DNA of 64,000 nucleotides from an uncultured Clostridia bacterium. GTDB taxonomy: Bacteria; Bacillota; Clostridia; Christensenellales; Borkfalkiaceae. This document shows positions 50,525-60,900 of this stretch, in pieces. The stretch lies in the NCBI GenBank assembly GCA_934271735.1, contig CAKQSB010000006.1:59362-123361 (forward strand), given 5' to 3'. Under the pieces are notes generated by a model. It saw only the letters and a list, made by a program, of their open reading frames with translations. It searched no databases and was not told the DNA's origin. The translations under genes were made by a program, and so were the position numbers. Each line of letters opens with the position of its first letter. Positions within the stretch are counted from its first letter, which is position 1.

Positions 50525-51910
50525 TTAGTCTTGTTTGCCGCTTTCGGGGAAGAGATATTTTATCGCCTGATAAATGTGCTTTATCGGGATTATTTCTATT
50601 TTATCCGAATATTTTTTAAGATTTTCTGTGTTTCGCGCGGGCAAAAGCACCTTTTTGTAACCTAACTTAACCGCATTGTCCACGCGTTTTTCGGCTTGCG
50701 TTACGGGGCGAATTTCGCCCGTCAAACCTATTTCGCCGAAAGCGCAAACGTCGCCCGCAACGGGTATGTTTTTATAAGAACTCGCTAAGGCGAGAGCAAC
50801 CGCGAGGTCGCTCGAAGGCTCGGTGAGCTTAATTCCGCCCATAACGGTTACGTAAACGTCGAAAGTGTAAAACGGCATATACGCGCGTTTTTCAAGAACG
50901 GCTAAAATAAGCATCGTTCTGTTGTAGTCAAGCCCCAAAGGCATACGCCTCGGCATTCCGAAAATTGTTTTGGATAAAAGCGTCTGAATTTCGACGGGCA
51001 TACAACGGTTACCCGAAACGGACGGCGTTACGATACTGCCTGCGTCCTTTCCGCGTTCTTCCGAAACGAAAATCCCGTTGTAATCCTTAACGCCGAAAAT
51101 TCCGTTTTCGCGCATTTCGAAAACGCCGACTTCCTGCGCCGAGCCGAATCTGTTTTTGACTGCGCGGAGCAGTTTATAATTATCCTGCGGTTGTCCCTCG
51201 AAATACAAAACGGTGTCCATAATATGTTCGAGAACCTTAGGTCCTGCAATCGCGCCCTCTTTTGTAACGTGACCGACGATAAAAACGGTGGTTTTAGACG
51301 ATTTTGCGAACCGCATAAGTCTCGAAGCACATTCCTTGACTTGCCCGACCGTACCCGACGAACCGCTCAGATCGTTTAAATAAACGGCTTGAATAGAGTC
51401 TACGATAAGAAAATCGTACCCCTCGGCTTCGTCGATGATGTTGTCGAGACAGGTTTCGTTCATAAGCATAAGGCTGTCCGAATTTATTCCGAGACGATTG
51501 CAACGCATTTTAACCTGCGCCTGACTTTCTTCCGCGGAAGCGTACAAAACCTTGTAATTTTTCGATAACGACAGCGCGACCTGCGTCATAATCGTCGATT
51601 TTCCTATGCCCGGATCGCCGCCGATAAGCACGAGCGACGACGGAACAATTCCTCCGCCTAAAACGGTGTTAAGTTCTTCAATGCCCGAGTCTATTCTCGT
51701 AAGTTTTTCGTGTTCGACCTCGGAGAGTTTTACGGGTTTTTGGTAGGTCGATCTCTTAATTTTATCGAGAGAAGAGGAAACGACGGTTTCCTGAATTTCC
51801 TCGTTTATCGTTCCGAATTTTCCGCAGGACGGACATCTTCCGAGCCAACCGGGAGTAACGGCTCCGCATTCGGAGCATACGTATCTTGAAGTGGTTTTGC
51901 TTTTTGCCAT
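50525..51910 (-). CDS. radA: DNA repair protein RadA (Sms)
   Basis: The 461-residue RecA-like ATPase helps branch migration in recombination. It has an N-terminal C4 zinc finger (Cys12, Cys15, Cys26, Cys29), Walker A GGDPGIGKSTIMTQVA (near 92), the RadA-specific KNRFGSAQEVGVFEM and a C-terminal Lon-protease-like domain (about 290-461: FDVYVTVMGGIKLTEPSSDL, CAFGEIGLTGEIRPV). Intact. It lies 65 bases downstream of ispDF. Confidence 0.97.
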   Translation of the reverse strand: MAKSKTTSRYVCSECGAVTPGWLGRCPSCGKFGTINEEIQETVVSSSLDKIKRSTYQKPVKLSEVEHEKLTRIDSGIEELNTVLGGGIVPSSLVLIGGDPGIGKSTIMTQVALSLSKNYKVLYASAEESQAQVKMRCNRLGINSDSLMLMNETCLDNIIDEAEGYDFLIVDSIQAVYLNDLSGSSGTVGQVKECASRLMRFAKSSKTTVFIVGHVTKEGAIAGPKVLEHIMDTVLYFEGQPQDNYKLLRAVKNRFGSAQEVGVFEMRENGIFGVKDYNGIFVSEERGKDAGSIVTPSVSGNRCMPVEIQTLLSKTIFGMPRRMPLGLDYNRTMLILAVLEKRAYMPFYTFDVYVTVMGGIKLTEPSSDLAVALALASSYKNIPVAGDVCAFGEIGLTGEIRPVTQAEKRVDNAVKLGYKKVLLPARNTENLKKYSDKIEIIPIKHIYQAIKYLFPESGKQD

Positions 51911-51975
51911 AATTTATCCTTTGCCGTTTATCATTTGCCGCCGAGCCTTGATCGTCGGCTTAACACGCGGCGGTT

Positions 51976-53115
51976 TTACCCCTTATATTTTTGCGTGAGA
52001 CAGTATGCCTGAACGGCGATTCCTTCCTCTCTGCCGACAATACCTATGCCTTCCAAAGTTGTGCAGGTTATGCCCACGGCGGACTCGTTCACACCAAGCG
52101 CGCGAGCGAGATTAAGGCGTATTTTATCGACGTATTTTGCGAGTTTCGGTTTCTGCGCTTGTATCACCGCAGACACGTTAATGAGCTTATAGCCCGACTT
52201 ATCGAGAATCTCTATAACTTTTTCAAGCAAAATCATACTCGAAATTCCCTTGTATTTTTCGTCTGTGTCGGGGAAGTGCCTGCCGATATCTCCGAGGCTC
52301 GCCGAGGAGAGCATTGCGTCCATAATCGCGTGGGTTAAAACGTCGGCGTCGCTGTGACCCAAAAGCCCTTTGTCGTGCGGGATTTCTATTCCGCCTAAAA
52401 TAAGTTTTCTGTTTTCCGCGAGCAAATGAAGGTCGAACCCCGTGCCGACGAAAAGATTTCCGCTTTGCAGAACAGAAAAATCCTCGGGGTAGGTAAGTTT
52501 TTTGTTTGCTGTTTCGCCCTCGACGATATGGCAATTTCCTATATATTTAGTAAAAATTCCCGATTCGTCGGTAAATTCCTCGCCTGCTTTTATCATTGAA
52601 AAGGCTTTTTTGATAAGCTCGGTTTTAAAAGCCTGCGGGGTTTGCGCGGCGTATTTGTTCTTTCTCGAGGACGAAATTATAACCTTTTCGCCGTTTTCTT
52701 CCGCGCTTTCGCAAATCGTGTCGGTGACGGGTATCGCGGTTATCGCCGAACCGTATTTTTCCGCGGCGAGAACACAGTCCCTGATTATCCTTTCCGAAAC
52801 GTAAGGCCTTGCCCCGTCGTGAATTAAAACGACGTCCCCTTTAGCGGCGTTCAGACCGTTTTCAACCGAACCGCATCTTGTTGCCGATCCGACTACAAAA
52901 ACCGCGTTAATCGACCTATAGCGGCACTTTTCTTTAAAAATCGGCTCGTCTTCCTTGGAGCATACGACGATTATTTCGTCGATTACTCCGCTTAAAGAAA
53001 ATACCGATAAAGTTTTTTCGAACGGAGTTATTCCGCCGATATCTTTCAGAAGCTTGTTGAATCCGAACCCGGCTCTTTCGCCCGAGCCTGCGCAGGTGAT
53101 TATCGCGCTTACCAT
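51976..53115 (-). CDS. ispDF: Bifunctional IspD/IspF isoprenoid enzyme
   Basis: The 379-residue fusion catalyses two steps of the MEP pathway. IspD part (1-220): AIITCAGSGERAGFGFNKLL at the CTP site and VLIHDGARPYVSE. IspF part (222-379): FVGTGFDLHLL with metal ligands Asp and His, GLLGHSDADVLTHAIMDAML, IGRHFPDTDEKYKG and CTTLEGIGIVGREEGIA. Codons for KCRYRSINAV lie on a copy of the 17-bp repeat, in a variable loop of IspD. It has no strong promoter of its own in view. Confidence 0.96.
   Translation of the reverse strand: MVSAIITCAGSGERAGFGFNKLLKDIGGITPFEKTLSVFSLSGVIDEIIVVCSKEDEPIFKEKCRYRSINAVFVVGSATRCGSVENGLNAAKGDVVLIHDGARPYVSERIIRDCVLAAEKYGSAITAIPVTDTICESAEENGEKVIISSSRKNKYAAQTPQAFKTELIKKAFSMIKAGEEFTDESGIFTKYIGNCHIVEGETANKKLTYPEDFSVLQSGNLFVGTGFDLHLLAENRKLILGGIEIPHDKGLLGHSDADVLTHAIMDAMLSSASLGDIGRHFPDTDEKYKGISSMILLEKVIEILDKSGYKLINVSAVIQAQKPKLAKYVDKIRLNLARALGVNESAVGITCTTLEGIGIVGREEGIAVQAYCLTQKYKG
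52907..52928 (-). repeat. Copy f of the TATAAGTCGATTA interspersed repeat (inside ispDF)
   Basis: Minus-strand reading GTGCCGCTATAGGTCGATTAA, one base different from the core, encoding Cys-Arg-Tyr-Arg-Ser-Ile-Asn. Confidence 0.75.
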
Positions 53116-53214
53116 AATCTTCTCCTTAATGCTATATCATTATATAATGTTAAATAAAATCTGTGCGATACAATATAAAATAAATTTTATGCAATCCGCA
53201 ATGATTTTTGAAGA

Positions 53215-53460
53215 TTACTCGTTGATAATCTCGTAAAGAGAAGCGGCTTCGTCCTTTTTAACCGTTTCCTTTAAGTTTAAAACCCTGAAAACGAGCGAGC
53301 CTTCGCCGAACGCAATGGAAACAACGTCGCCCACTTTAAGGTTGTAAGCAGGTTTGACGGATTTGCCGTTTACTTCGACTCTTCCGCCCGAACACGCGTC
53401 GTTTGCGACGCTTCTGCGCTTTAAAATTCGCGAAACTTTCAAAAATTTGTCTATTCTCAT
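53215..53460 (-). CDS. rqcP: S4-domain ribosome quality-control factor RqcP
   Basis: The 81-residue protein is an S4 RNA-binding domain (MRIDKFLKVSRILKRRSVAN, then GRVEVNGKSVKPAYNLKVGD) followed by a short tail. RqcP (YabO) binds stalled 50S subunits and helps RqcH add alanine tails. GTGAGG lies upstream on the minus strand. It is divergent from the rpoBC leader and 100 bases upstream of ispDF on the same strand. Confidence 0.93.
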   Translation of the reverse strand: MRIDKFLKVSRILKRRSVANDACSGGRVEVNGKSVKPAYNLKVGDVVSIAFGEGSLVFRVLNLKETVKKDEAASLYEIINE

Positions 53461-53883
53461 AATTTACCTCACGATATTTTTACCAAAATTTATACTAAAT
53501 TCGTTAAAACCCATTAAAATCCTTGACAAGAAAGCCGTTCTGCATTATAATTAAGTAATGCTATAATCTCCATAATAGCGTCTTTTTACGCCATTTTCGG
53601 GAAAATGCTCCCGGACGCGGACGACGGCAAAAGCTGGAACAAGGATTGTTTTTTGCGGATAAAATCTGCGAAAAACGGGAAATTTCAGTGGCGGAAAATC
53701 CGACCGGTCTTTGCTTGACCGAACGGCGGGCGATTTTGAAAAATGTCAAGCGGTGAAGAAAATTCTTTCCGTTGATGGCAAAAATCGCTCGGAATATATG
53801 GGCAAAAAAGCCCGTTCAGGTTCGGTCACAGGCGTATTATACACCATTAGGGAAATTAAATCAACAAAAAAGGAGTCAATTTA
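53461..53883. other. 423-bp region: rpoBC promoter and long leader
   Basis: Perfect promoter at 53523-53551, then about 325 bases with several hairpin-forming stretches (GGCGT/ACGCC near 53577-53593, GGGC-AAAAAA-GCCC near 53800-53813). No open frame of note with a ribosome binding site. A weaker TTCAGG-17-TATACA box (53816-53844) lies close to rpoB. Confidence 0.6.
53523..53551 (+). promoter_or_regulatory. Consensus promoter upstream of rpoB
   Basis: TTGACA (53523-53528), 17-base spacer, TATAAT (53546-53551): full consensus at both boxes, 330 bases before rpoB. Confidence 0.85.
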
Positions 53884-56800
53884 ATGACACGCAATTTACC
53901 GATAGTTAAATTCGGGAACGTCGAAAGAAGAACTTTCTCAAAGATAAAAGAGGTTCAGCCGATGCCTTATCTTATCGAAGTTCAGAGAGATTCTTACGCG
54001 AACTTCATCGAAGAGGGCATAAGCGAAGTATTCGAGGACTTTTCCCCGATTACCGATTATTCCGATCGTTTCGAGCTTTATTTCCTCGATCATTCTCTTT
54101 CCGACAAACCGAAGTATGACGAAAAAGAGTGCCGCGACAGAGACGCCACATACGCAGTACCTTTGAAAGTAAAAGTCAGACTCGTGAATAAAGTCACGGG
54201 CGAAGTTCTCGATCAGGACGTATTTATGGGCGAACTGCCCAAAATGACCGAGAACGGTTCGTTCATCATAAACGGCGCGGAACGTGTTATCGTTTCGCAG
54301 CTCGTTCGTTCTCCCGGCGTTTACAACGGATTCGAATTTTCCAAGACGGGCAGAAAGCTTTACGGCACGACCGTTATTCCCAACAGAGGCGCGTGGATCG
54401 AATTCGAGCAGGACGCCGACAACACGTTGTGGGTTAAGGTAGACAGAACGCGTAAGCTCACGGCTACCGTTCTTCTCCGCGCGCTCGGTTTCGGAACGGA
54501 CGAGAGCATAAAGGCAATCTTCGAGGACGACCCGATGATTACGGCTACAATGGAAAAAGACGTAGCCAAATCCGAAGGCGAAGGTCTTTTCGAACTTTAC
54601 AGAAGACTTCGTCCCGGCGAAGTTCCCACCGAAGAAGCCGTTCGTCAGCACCTTAAAAACCTTTTCTTCGATCCGAGAAGATACGACTGCGCCAAGGTCG
54701 GCAGATATAAATTCAACAAACGTCTCAATATGGGCGTGAGACTTCCCGGCGTAACCGCTTACGAAGATATCGTAAACGAGGACGGCGAACTTCTCGTCAA
54801 AAAGGGCGAAGTTATAACTCCCGAGCAGGCGAAGCTTATTCAGAACAGCGGCATCAACGTTGTTTATGCATTGACCGAAAACGGCGAAAAGCACAAGATT
54901 ATCGGTAATAACGTAGTCGATTTCGAAGCAGTCGCGGGCGTTTCCCCGAGACCGTTCGGACTTATCGAAAACATTTATTATCCCAACTACGTCTTCGCGA
55001 AAGAACTTGCGGAAGCTGTTAAGACAAGCACGATAGAAGACGTTGCGGAAAAATATATCGACAGAATCAATCCTCTTTTCTATGTCGAGGAAACCGTCGT
55101 TCCCGAGGGCGAAGAAATGAAACCCGAGGACAGAAAGAACCTCGAAAAGAGAAGAGAACTCCGCAGGAGATTTGTTTTCGCATGCCGCGCGTTCTTCGAT
55201 ATTTTAGAGGCGGGCGTACCCGAAAAACTTACGAGCGAGCAGAAGAAAAACATTAAGCCGCTCATCGATAAATTAAACCATAAGCACATAACCACAGACG
55301 ATATAATCGCTACTATTTCCTTGAACAGCGACCTTAACTACGGCATCGGAACCGTCGACAATATCGACCACCTCGGCAACCGTAGAGTAAGATCGGTAGG
55401 CGAACTTTTACAGAACCAGTTCAGAATCGGTATCAACCGTCTCGAAAGAGTTATAAAGGAAAGAATGTCCACGCAAGATCCGAAAGACATCACGCCTAAC
55501 GGACTTATCAACGTTCGTCCCGTTTCGAGCGCGATTAAAGAGTTCTTTGGTTCTTCCCAGCTCTCCCAGTTTATGGATCAGACAAACCCCATCGCCGAGC
55601 TTACGCATAAGAGGAAGCTCTCCGCGTTAGGACCGGGCGGACTGAACAGAGAAAGAGCTACGTTCGAAGTCCGAGACGTTCACTACACGCACTACGGCAG
55701 AATGTGTCCTATCGAAACCCCCGAAGGTCAGAACATAGGTCTTATCACTTCGCTTTCGGCTTACGCGAAGGTAAACGAGTACGGCTTTATCGAGTCGGCT
55801 TACAGAAAAATAGATAAAGCGACGGGCAAGGCTACCGATCACGTAGATTACCTCACCGCGGACGAAGAAGACGCGTTCGTCGTCGCTCAGGCTAACGAAC
55901 CGCTCGACGAAGAAGGTCGTTTCGTCAATGCGCGTGTCGCTTGCAGAAGAAGAGACGAGATAACCGAACTTCCGAGAGAGGAAATCGATTATATGGACGT
56001 TTCGCCCAAGCAGCTCGTATCTGTCGCTACCGCGCTTATTCCCTTCCTTGAAAACTGCGATACCAACCGTGCGCTCATGGGTTCCAACATGCAACGTCAG
56101 GCAGTTCCTCTTCTTAAACCGGAAACTCCTATCGTCGGAACGGGTATCGAAGCAAAGATCGCGTACGACTCCGGCGTTATGATCATCGCCGAAAAAGCCG
56201 GCGTAGTCAAATCCGTTTCGGGCAGCGAAATCGTCGTCAACGAAAACGACGGAACGACTACGGGATTCGACAGAGTATACGTACTCAAAAAATTCCAGAG
56301 ATCCAACCAGGGCACCTGCCTAAACCAGAAGCCTATCGTAAAAGTAGGCGATATAGTAGAAAAAGGAACTATTCTCGCGGACGGCCCCGCAACGTGCGAC
56401 GGCGAGCTTGCGCTCGGAAGAAACATTCTCATCGGCTTCATGACGTGGGAAGGTTATAACTACGAAGACGCTATTCTTCTTTCCGAAAAGCTTGTTCAGA
56501 ACGACGTGTTCACTTCTATCCATATCGAAGAACACGAAATCGAATGCCGCGAAACAAAGCTCGGCAACGAAGAATTCACGAGAGATATTCCGAACATCGG
56601 CGACGACGCGCTTAAAGACCTCGACGAAAACGGCGTAATCCGTATCGGCGCGGAAGTTACGAGCGGCGATATCCTCGTCGGTAAGGTTTCTCCCAAGGGC
56701 GAAACCGAGCTTACCCCCGAAGAAAGACTTTTAAGAGCAATCTTCGGCGAAAAGGCGAGAGAAGTCAAAGATACGTCTCTCCGCGTTCCTCACGGCGAAG

Positions 56801-57885
56801 GCGGTATAGTCGTAGACGTTAAAAAATTCACAAAAGCAAATAAAGACGAATTGTCCCCGGGCGTTACCGAACTTATCAGAGTTTATATCGCGCAGAAGAG
56901 AAAGATTTCCGTCGGCGATAAGATGGCGGGACGTTACGGAAACAAGGGCGTTATTTCGAGAATCCTTCCCGAAGCGGATATGCCGTTCTTAGCGGACGGA
57001 ACTCCCTTGCAGATAGTCCTTAACCCCCTCGGCGTTCCCTCCCGAATGAACATCGGTCAGGTTCTTGAGGTACACCTTTCGCTTGTCTGCAAACAGCTCG
57101 GCTGGAAGATCGCGACCCCGGTATTCGACGGCGCGACCGAAAAGGAAATCAAAGATCTTCTCGAAGAAAATCATTTCGTCAATCCTTACGGCGAAGTCGA
57201 CGGCAAGATTCAGCTTTACGACGGAAGAACGGGCGAGCCGTTCGAACACAGAGTAACCGTAGGTTACATGTATATGATTAAGCTCCACCACCTTGTCGAC
57301 GATAAGATCCACGCGCGTTCGGTCGGACCATACTCCGTGGTTACTCAGCAGCCCCTCGGCGGAAAGGCGCAGTTCGGCGGTCAGAGATTCGGAGAAATGG
57401 AAGTCTGGGCGCTCGAAGCTTACGGCGCGTCGCATATACTTCAGGAAATTCTTACCGTCAAGTCGGACGACGTTGTCGGAAGAGTTAAAACTTACGAATC
57501 TATCGTAAAGGGCAGCGACATTTCCGAACCGGGCATACCCGAATCGTTCAAGGTTATGCTTAAAGAACTTCAGAGCTTGGCTCTCGATATGAAAGTTCTC
57601 ACCGAAAACCACGAGGAAATCAACCTCAAGGATCTTACCGAGGACGCGGACGACGTCAACGTCAATATCAGAGAGAAAGAGAACGTCGATTACGTCGAGC
57701 TTGCTCCCGAAAAGGAAACGCATCACGAGGAAGACGAGGACGAAGTCGGTTCTATCTTCGACGATTACGACGAAGATACCTTCGACGAAGACGAGGGCTT
57801 CAAATCGAGCGATTTGTTCGATGATTTTGAGGATCTCGACGATCTTGACGCCGACGAAGACGATGACGACGGCGAAGATAAATAA
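53884..57885 (+). CDS. rpoB: RNA polymerase beta subunit with acidic C-terminal tail
   Basis: The 1333-residue subunit is complete. It shows the rifampicin pocket SSQLSQFMDQTNPIAELTHKRKLSALGPGGL, the catalytic-side RGKPKGE-type MSPKGETELTPEE region (VGKVSPKGE) and the C-terminal GGKAQFGGQRFGEMEVWALEAYGA clamp anchor. The last about 50 residues (1283-1333) are almost all Asp/Glu, with DEDEVGSIFDDYDEDTFDED and further runs, beyond the usual Firmicutes end. A GGAG site precedes the ATG. rpoC follows after 24 bases. rplJ-rplL, the usual upstream genes, are not in the window. Confidence 0.97.
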   Translation: MTRNLPIVKFGNVERRTFSKIKEVQPMPYLIEVQRDSYANFIEEGISEVFEDFSPITDYSDRFELYFLDHSLSDKPKYDEKECRDRDATYAVPLKVKVRLVNKVTGEVLDQDVFMGELPKMTENGSFIINGAERVIVSQLVRSPGVYNGFEFSKTGRKLYGTTVIPNRGAWIEFEQDADNTLWVKVDRTRKLTATVLLRALGFGTDESIKAIFEDDPMITATMEKDVAKSEGEGLFELYRRLRPGEVPTEEAVRQHLKNLFFDPRRYDCAKVGRYKFNKRLNMGVRLPGVTAYEDIVNEDGELLVKKGEVITPEQAKLIQNSGINVVYALTENGEKHKIIGNNVVDFEAVAGVSPRPFGLIENIYYPNYVFAKELAEAVKTSTIEDVAEKYIDRINPLFYVEETVVPEGEEMKPEDRKNLEKRRELRRRFVFACRAFFDILEAGVPEKLTSEQKKNIKPLIDKLNHKHITTDDIIATISLNSDLNYGIGTVDNIDHLGNRRVRSVGELLQNQFRIGINRLERVIKERMSTQDPKDITPNGLINVRPVSSAIKEFFGSSQLSQFMDQTNPIAELTHKRKLSALGPGGLNRERATFEVRDVHYTHYGRMCPIETPEGQNIGLITSLSAYAKVNEYGFIESAYRKIDKATGKATDHVDYLTADEEDAFVVAQANEPLDEEGRFVNARVACRRRDEITELPREEIDYMDVSPKQLVSVATALIPFLENCDTNRALMGSNMQRQAVPLLKPETPIVGTGIEAKIAYDSGVMIIAEKAGVVKSVSGSEIVVNENDGTTTGFDRVYVLKKFQRSNQGTCLNQKPIVKVGDIVEKGTILADGPATCDGELALGRNILIGFMTWEGYNYEDAILLSEKLVQNDVFTSIHIEEHEIECRETKLGNEEFTRDIPNIGDDALKDLDENGVIRIGAEVTSGDILVGKVSPKGETELTPEERLLRAIFGEKAREVKDTSLRVPHGEGGIVVDVKKFTKANKDELSPGVTELIRVYIAQKRKISVGDKMAGRYGNKGVISRILPEADMPFLADGTPLQIVLNPLGVPSRMNIGQVLEVHLSLVCKQLGWKIATPVFDGATEKEIKDLLEENHFVNPYGEVDGKIQLYDGRTGEPFEHRVTVGYMYMIKLHHLVDDKIHARSVGPYSVVTQQPLGGKAQFGGQRFGEMEVWALEAYGASHILQEILTVKSDDVVGRVKTYESIVKGSDISEPGIPESFKVMLKELQSLALDMKVLTENHEEINLKDLTEDADDVNVNIREKENVDYVELAPEKETHHEEDEDEVGSIFDDYDEDTFDEDEGFKSSDLFDDFEDLDDLDADEDDDDGEDK

Positions 57886-57909
57886 TACGGGAGGAGTCGT
57901 AAATAAAAT

Positions 57910-60900
57910 ATGTTTGAACTTAATAACTTTAATTCGTTACAAATAGGCGTTGCTTCCCCCGAAAAGATCAGAGAATGGTCGTACGGCGAGGTAACGCGCC
58001 CCGAAACAATAAATTACAGAACTCAGAAACCCGAAAGAGACGGCTTGTACTGCGAAAGAATTTTCGGACCTACCAAGGACTGGGAATGTCACTGCGGAAA
58101 GTACAAGAGAATAAGATACAAAGGCATCATTTGCGAAAAGTGCGGCGTTGAAGTCACGAGAGCAAAGGTCAGAAGAGAGAGAATGGGTCACATCGAACTT
58201 GCCGCTCCCGTTTCCCATATCTGGTATTTCAAGGGCGTGCCTTCCCGTATCGGTCTTATGGTAGATATTCCGCCCAAACAGCTCGAACAGGTTATTTATT
58301 TCGCCTGCTACGTCGTTCTCGATCCCGGAACTACCGATCTTCAGTATAAACAGGTCATTAACGACAGAGAATACAGAGAAGCTTGCGAGAAATTCGGCGA
58401 AAAGAGCTTTAAAGTAGGTATGGGCGCGGAAGCCATCAAGGAACTCCTTATGGCTATCAACCTCGAAAAAGAAAGCGCGGAACTTAAAAAACTTATCGCG
58501 GAAAATCCCGAAAGTCAGAAGAGCGCGAAGGCTATAAAGAGACTCGATATCGTAGAAGCGTTCAGAAAGAGCGGCAGCCGCCCCGAATGGATGATTCTCG
58601 ACGTCGTTCCCGTTATCCCGCCGGAACTCCGCCCGATGATTCAGCTCGACGGCGGAAGATTCGCGACGAGCGATCTTAACGATTTGTACCGCAGAGTTAT
58701 CAACAGAAACAACCGTCTTAAAAAGCTTATGGAATTCGGCGCGCCCGAAATCATCATAAGAAACGAAAAGAGAATGCTTCAGGACGCCGTAGACGCGCTT
58801 ATCGATAACGGTAGAAGAGGCAAAGCCGTTTCGGGTGTAGGCAACAGAGATCTTAAATCCCTTTCGGCTATTTTAAGAGGTAAACAGGGTCGTTTCCGTC
58901 AGAACCTTCTCGGAAAACGTGTCGACTATTCCGGACGTTCGGTTATAGTCGTAGGTCCCGAACTCAAACTTTATCAGTGCGGTCTTCCCAAGGAAATGGC
59001 GATCGAACTTTTCAAGCCGTTCGTTATGAAAAAACTTGTGGAAAACAACACTTGCCATAACATAAAGAGCGCGAAGAGAATGGTCGAGAGAATGAAACCC
59101 TGCGTCTGGGATATTCTCGAAGACGTTATCAAGGATCACCCCGTTCTTTTGAACCGTGCTCCTACGCTTCACCGTCTCTCCATTCAGGCTTTCGAGCCTG
59201 TCCTCATCGAAGGCAGAGCAATTAAGCTTCACCCGCTTGTTTGCGGCGCGTTTAACGCGGACTTCGACGGAGACCAGATGGCAGTTCACGTTCCGCTTTC
59301 CATCGAAGCTCAGGCGGAAGCGAGATTCTTGATGCTTGCTTCCAACAACATTCTGAAGCTTTCCGACGGTAAGCCGGTTATGTCTCCCTCTCAGGATATG
59401 GTTCTCGGTTGCTATTACCTTACCATTACGAGAAAAGAAGAGGGCAAATATTACGACGAAAGAGAAACCGAATACGTTCTTAAGGACGACGGTTTCTTCT
59501 ATGACGAAAAGAATATCAAATTCATTCCCTCGGATATCGTAAAAGGCGATAAATGCGTCGTAACGAAAGCCGATAAGGACGGAATTTATTCGAGAACGGA
59601 AAGAGAACTTAAAAATATAATCGTTTCGTGTAAACTCGTAAAAGAGGGCGGAGATCCGTCTGAAGCGGTAACGGCTTATTACTACGAGCCTGACGTTTAT
59701 TCTTCTCCCGACGAAGCTTTGATGGCTTATCAGACCAAACAGCTCTGGTGTCAGGATGAAATTTACGTAAGACGTAAAGTAACGTTGCCCGACGGAACGA
59801 AACATTCGGGTATAATCAAGACCACCGCCGGCAGGATTATCTTCAACCACGGTATTCCGCAGGATATCACGGGCGCGAAATTCACCGTGAGAAACCCGGA
59901 GGATGCGGACAGTTATCTTCAGTTCGTAATCAACTTCCTTGTCGGCAAGAGTCAGCTTAAAAAGATCGTAGACGCTTGCTTCAAATCGAGAGGTTCGGGT
60001 TGCGCCGCCGATACGCTTGACTATATCAAGTCTCTCGGCTACAAATATTCCACTATCGCCGCTATCACCACGTCGGTATTCGATATGCAGGTTCCCGGCG
60101 ACAAGAACAAAATCATTCACGACGCGAGCGAAGAAGTTATCGGTATCGAAAAGAAATACAACAGAGGTATTCTTACCGACGACGAACGTTATAAAGCTGT
60201 CGTCGATATTTGGACGAAAGCTACGGCAGACGTTTCCGATGTGTTACAGCTTACGCTTCGTAAGTTCAACCCCATCTGGATGATGGCGGACTCGGGCGCG
60301 CGTGGTTCTATCGACCAGATAAAACAGCTTGCCGGAATGCGTGGTCTTATGACCAACCCCAACGGTAAAATCATTGAAATTCCCGTTAAATCGTGCTTCC
60401 GTGAGGGTCTTACGGTTCTGGAATACTTCATTTCCTCCCACGGCGGACGTAAAGGTTTGGCGGATACGGCATTAAAGACGGCGGACTCCGGTTACCTTAC
60501 AAGACGTCTTGTCGACGTTTCGCACAACGTTATCATTCGTGAAGAAGATTGCGGCGACGTCAAGGGTATGGAAATCGAGGCGATCAAGGGCTTGAAGGGC
60601 GAAATTATCGAAAGCTTAGAGGACAGAATTAACGGCAGATTTACTCCCGTGGACATTCTCGATCCCAAGACGGGCGACGTTCTCGTTAAGGCTAACGAAA
60701 TGATCACCGAGGACGACGCGAAGAAGATTTGCGCCGCAGGCATAGAAAAAGTTACGATAAGAAGCGTATTTACCTGTAAATCGAAGTACGGCGTCTGCGC
60801 TAAGTGCTACGGTAAGAATATGAGTAATTCGCTTCCCGTTCAGATCGGCGAGGCTGTCGGTATCATTGCCGCTCAGTCTATCGGCGAACCCGGTACTCAG

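Noticed and set aside
50399..50665. Possible 88-residue gene overlapping the end of radA
   Set aside because: It overlaps radA on the opposite strand for over half its length and has no ribosome binding site.
53560..53830. Candidate classic structured RNA (SRP RNA, RNase P, 6S or tmRNA) in the rpoB leader
   Set aside because: None of the conserved signature sequences of these RNAs is visible.
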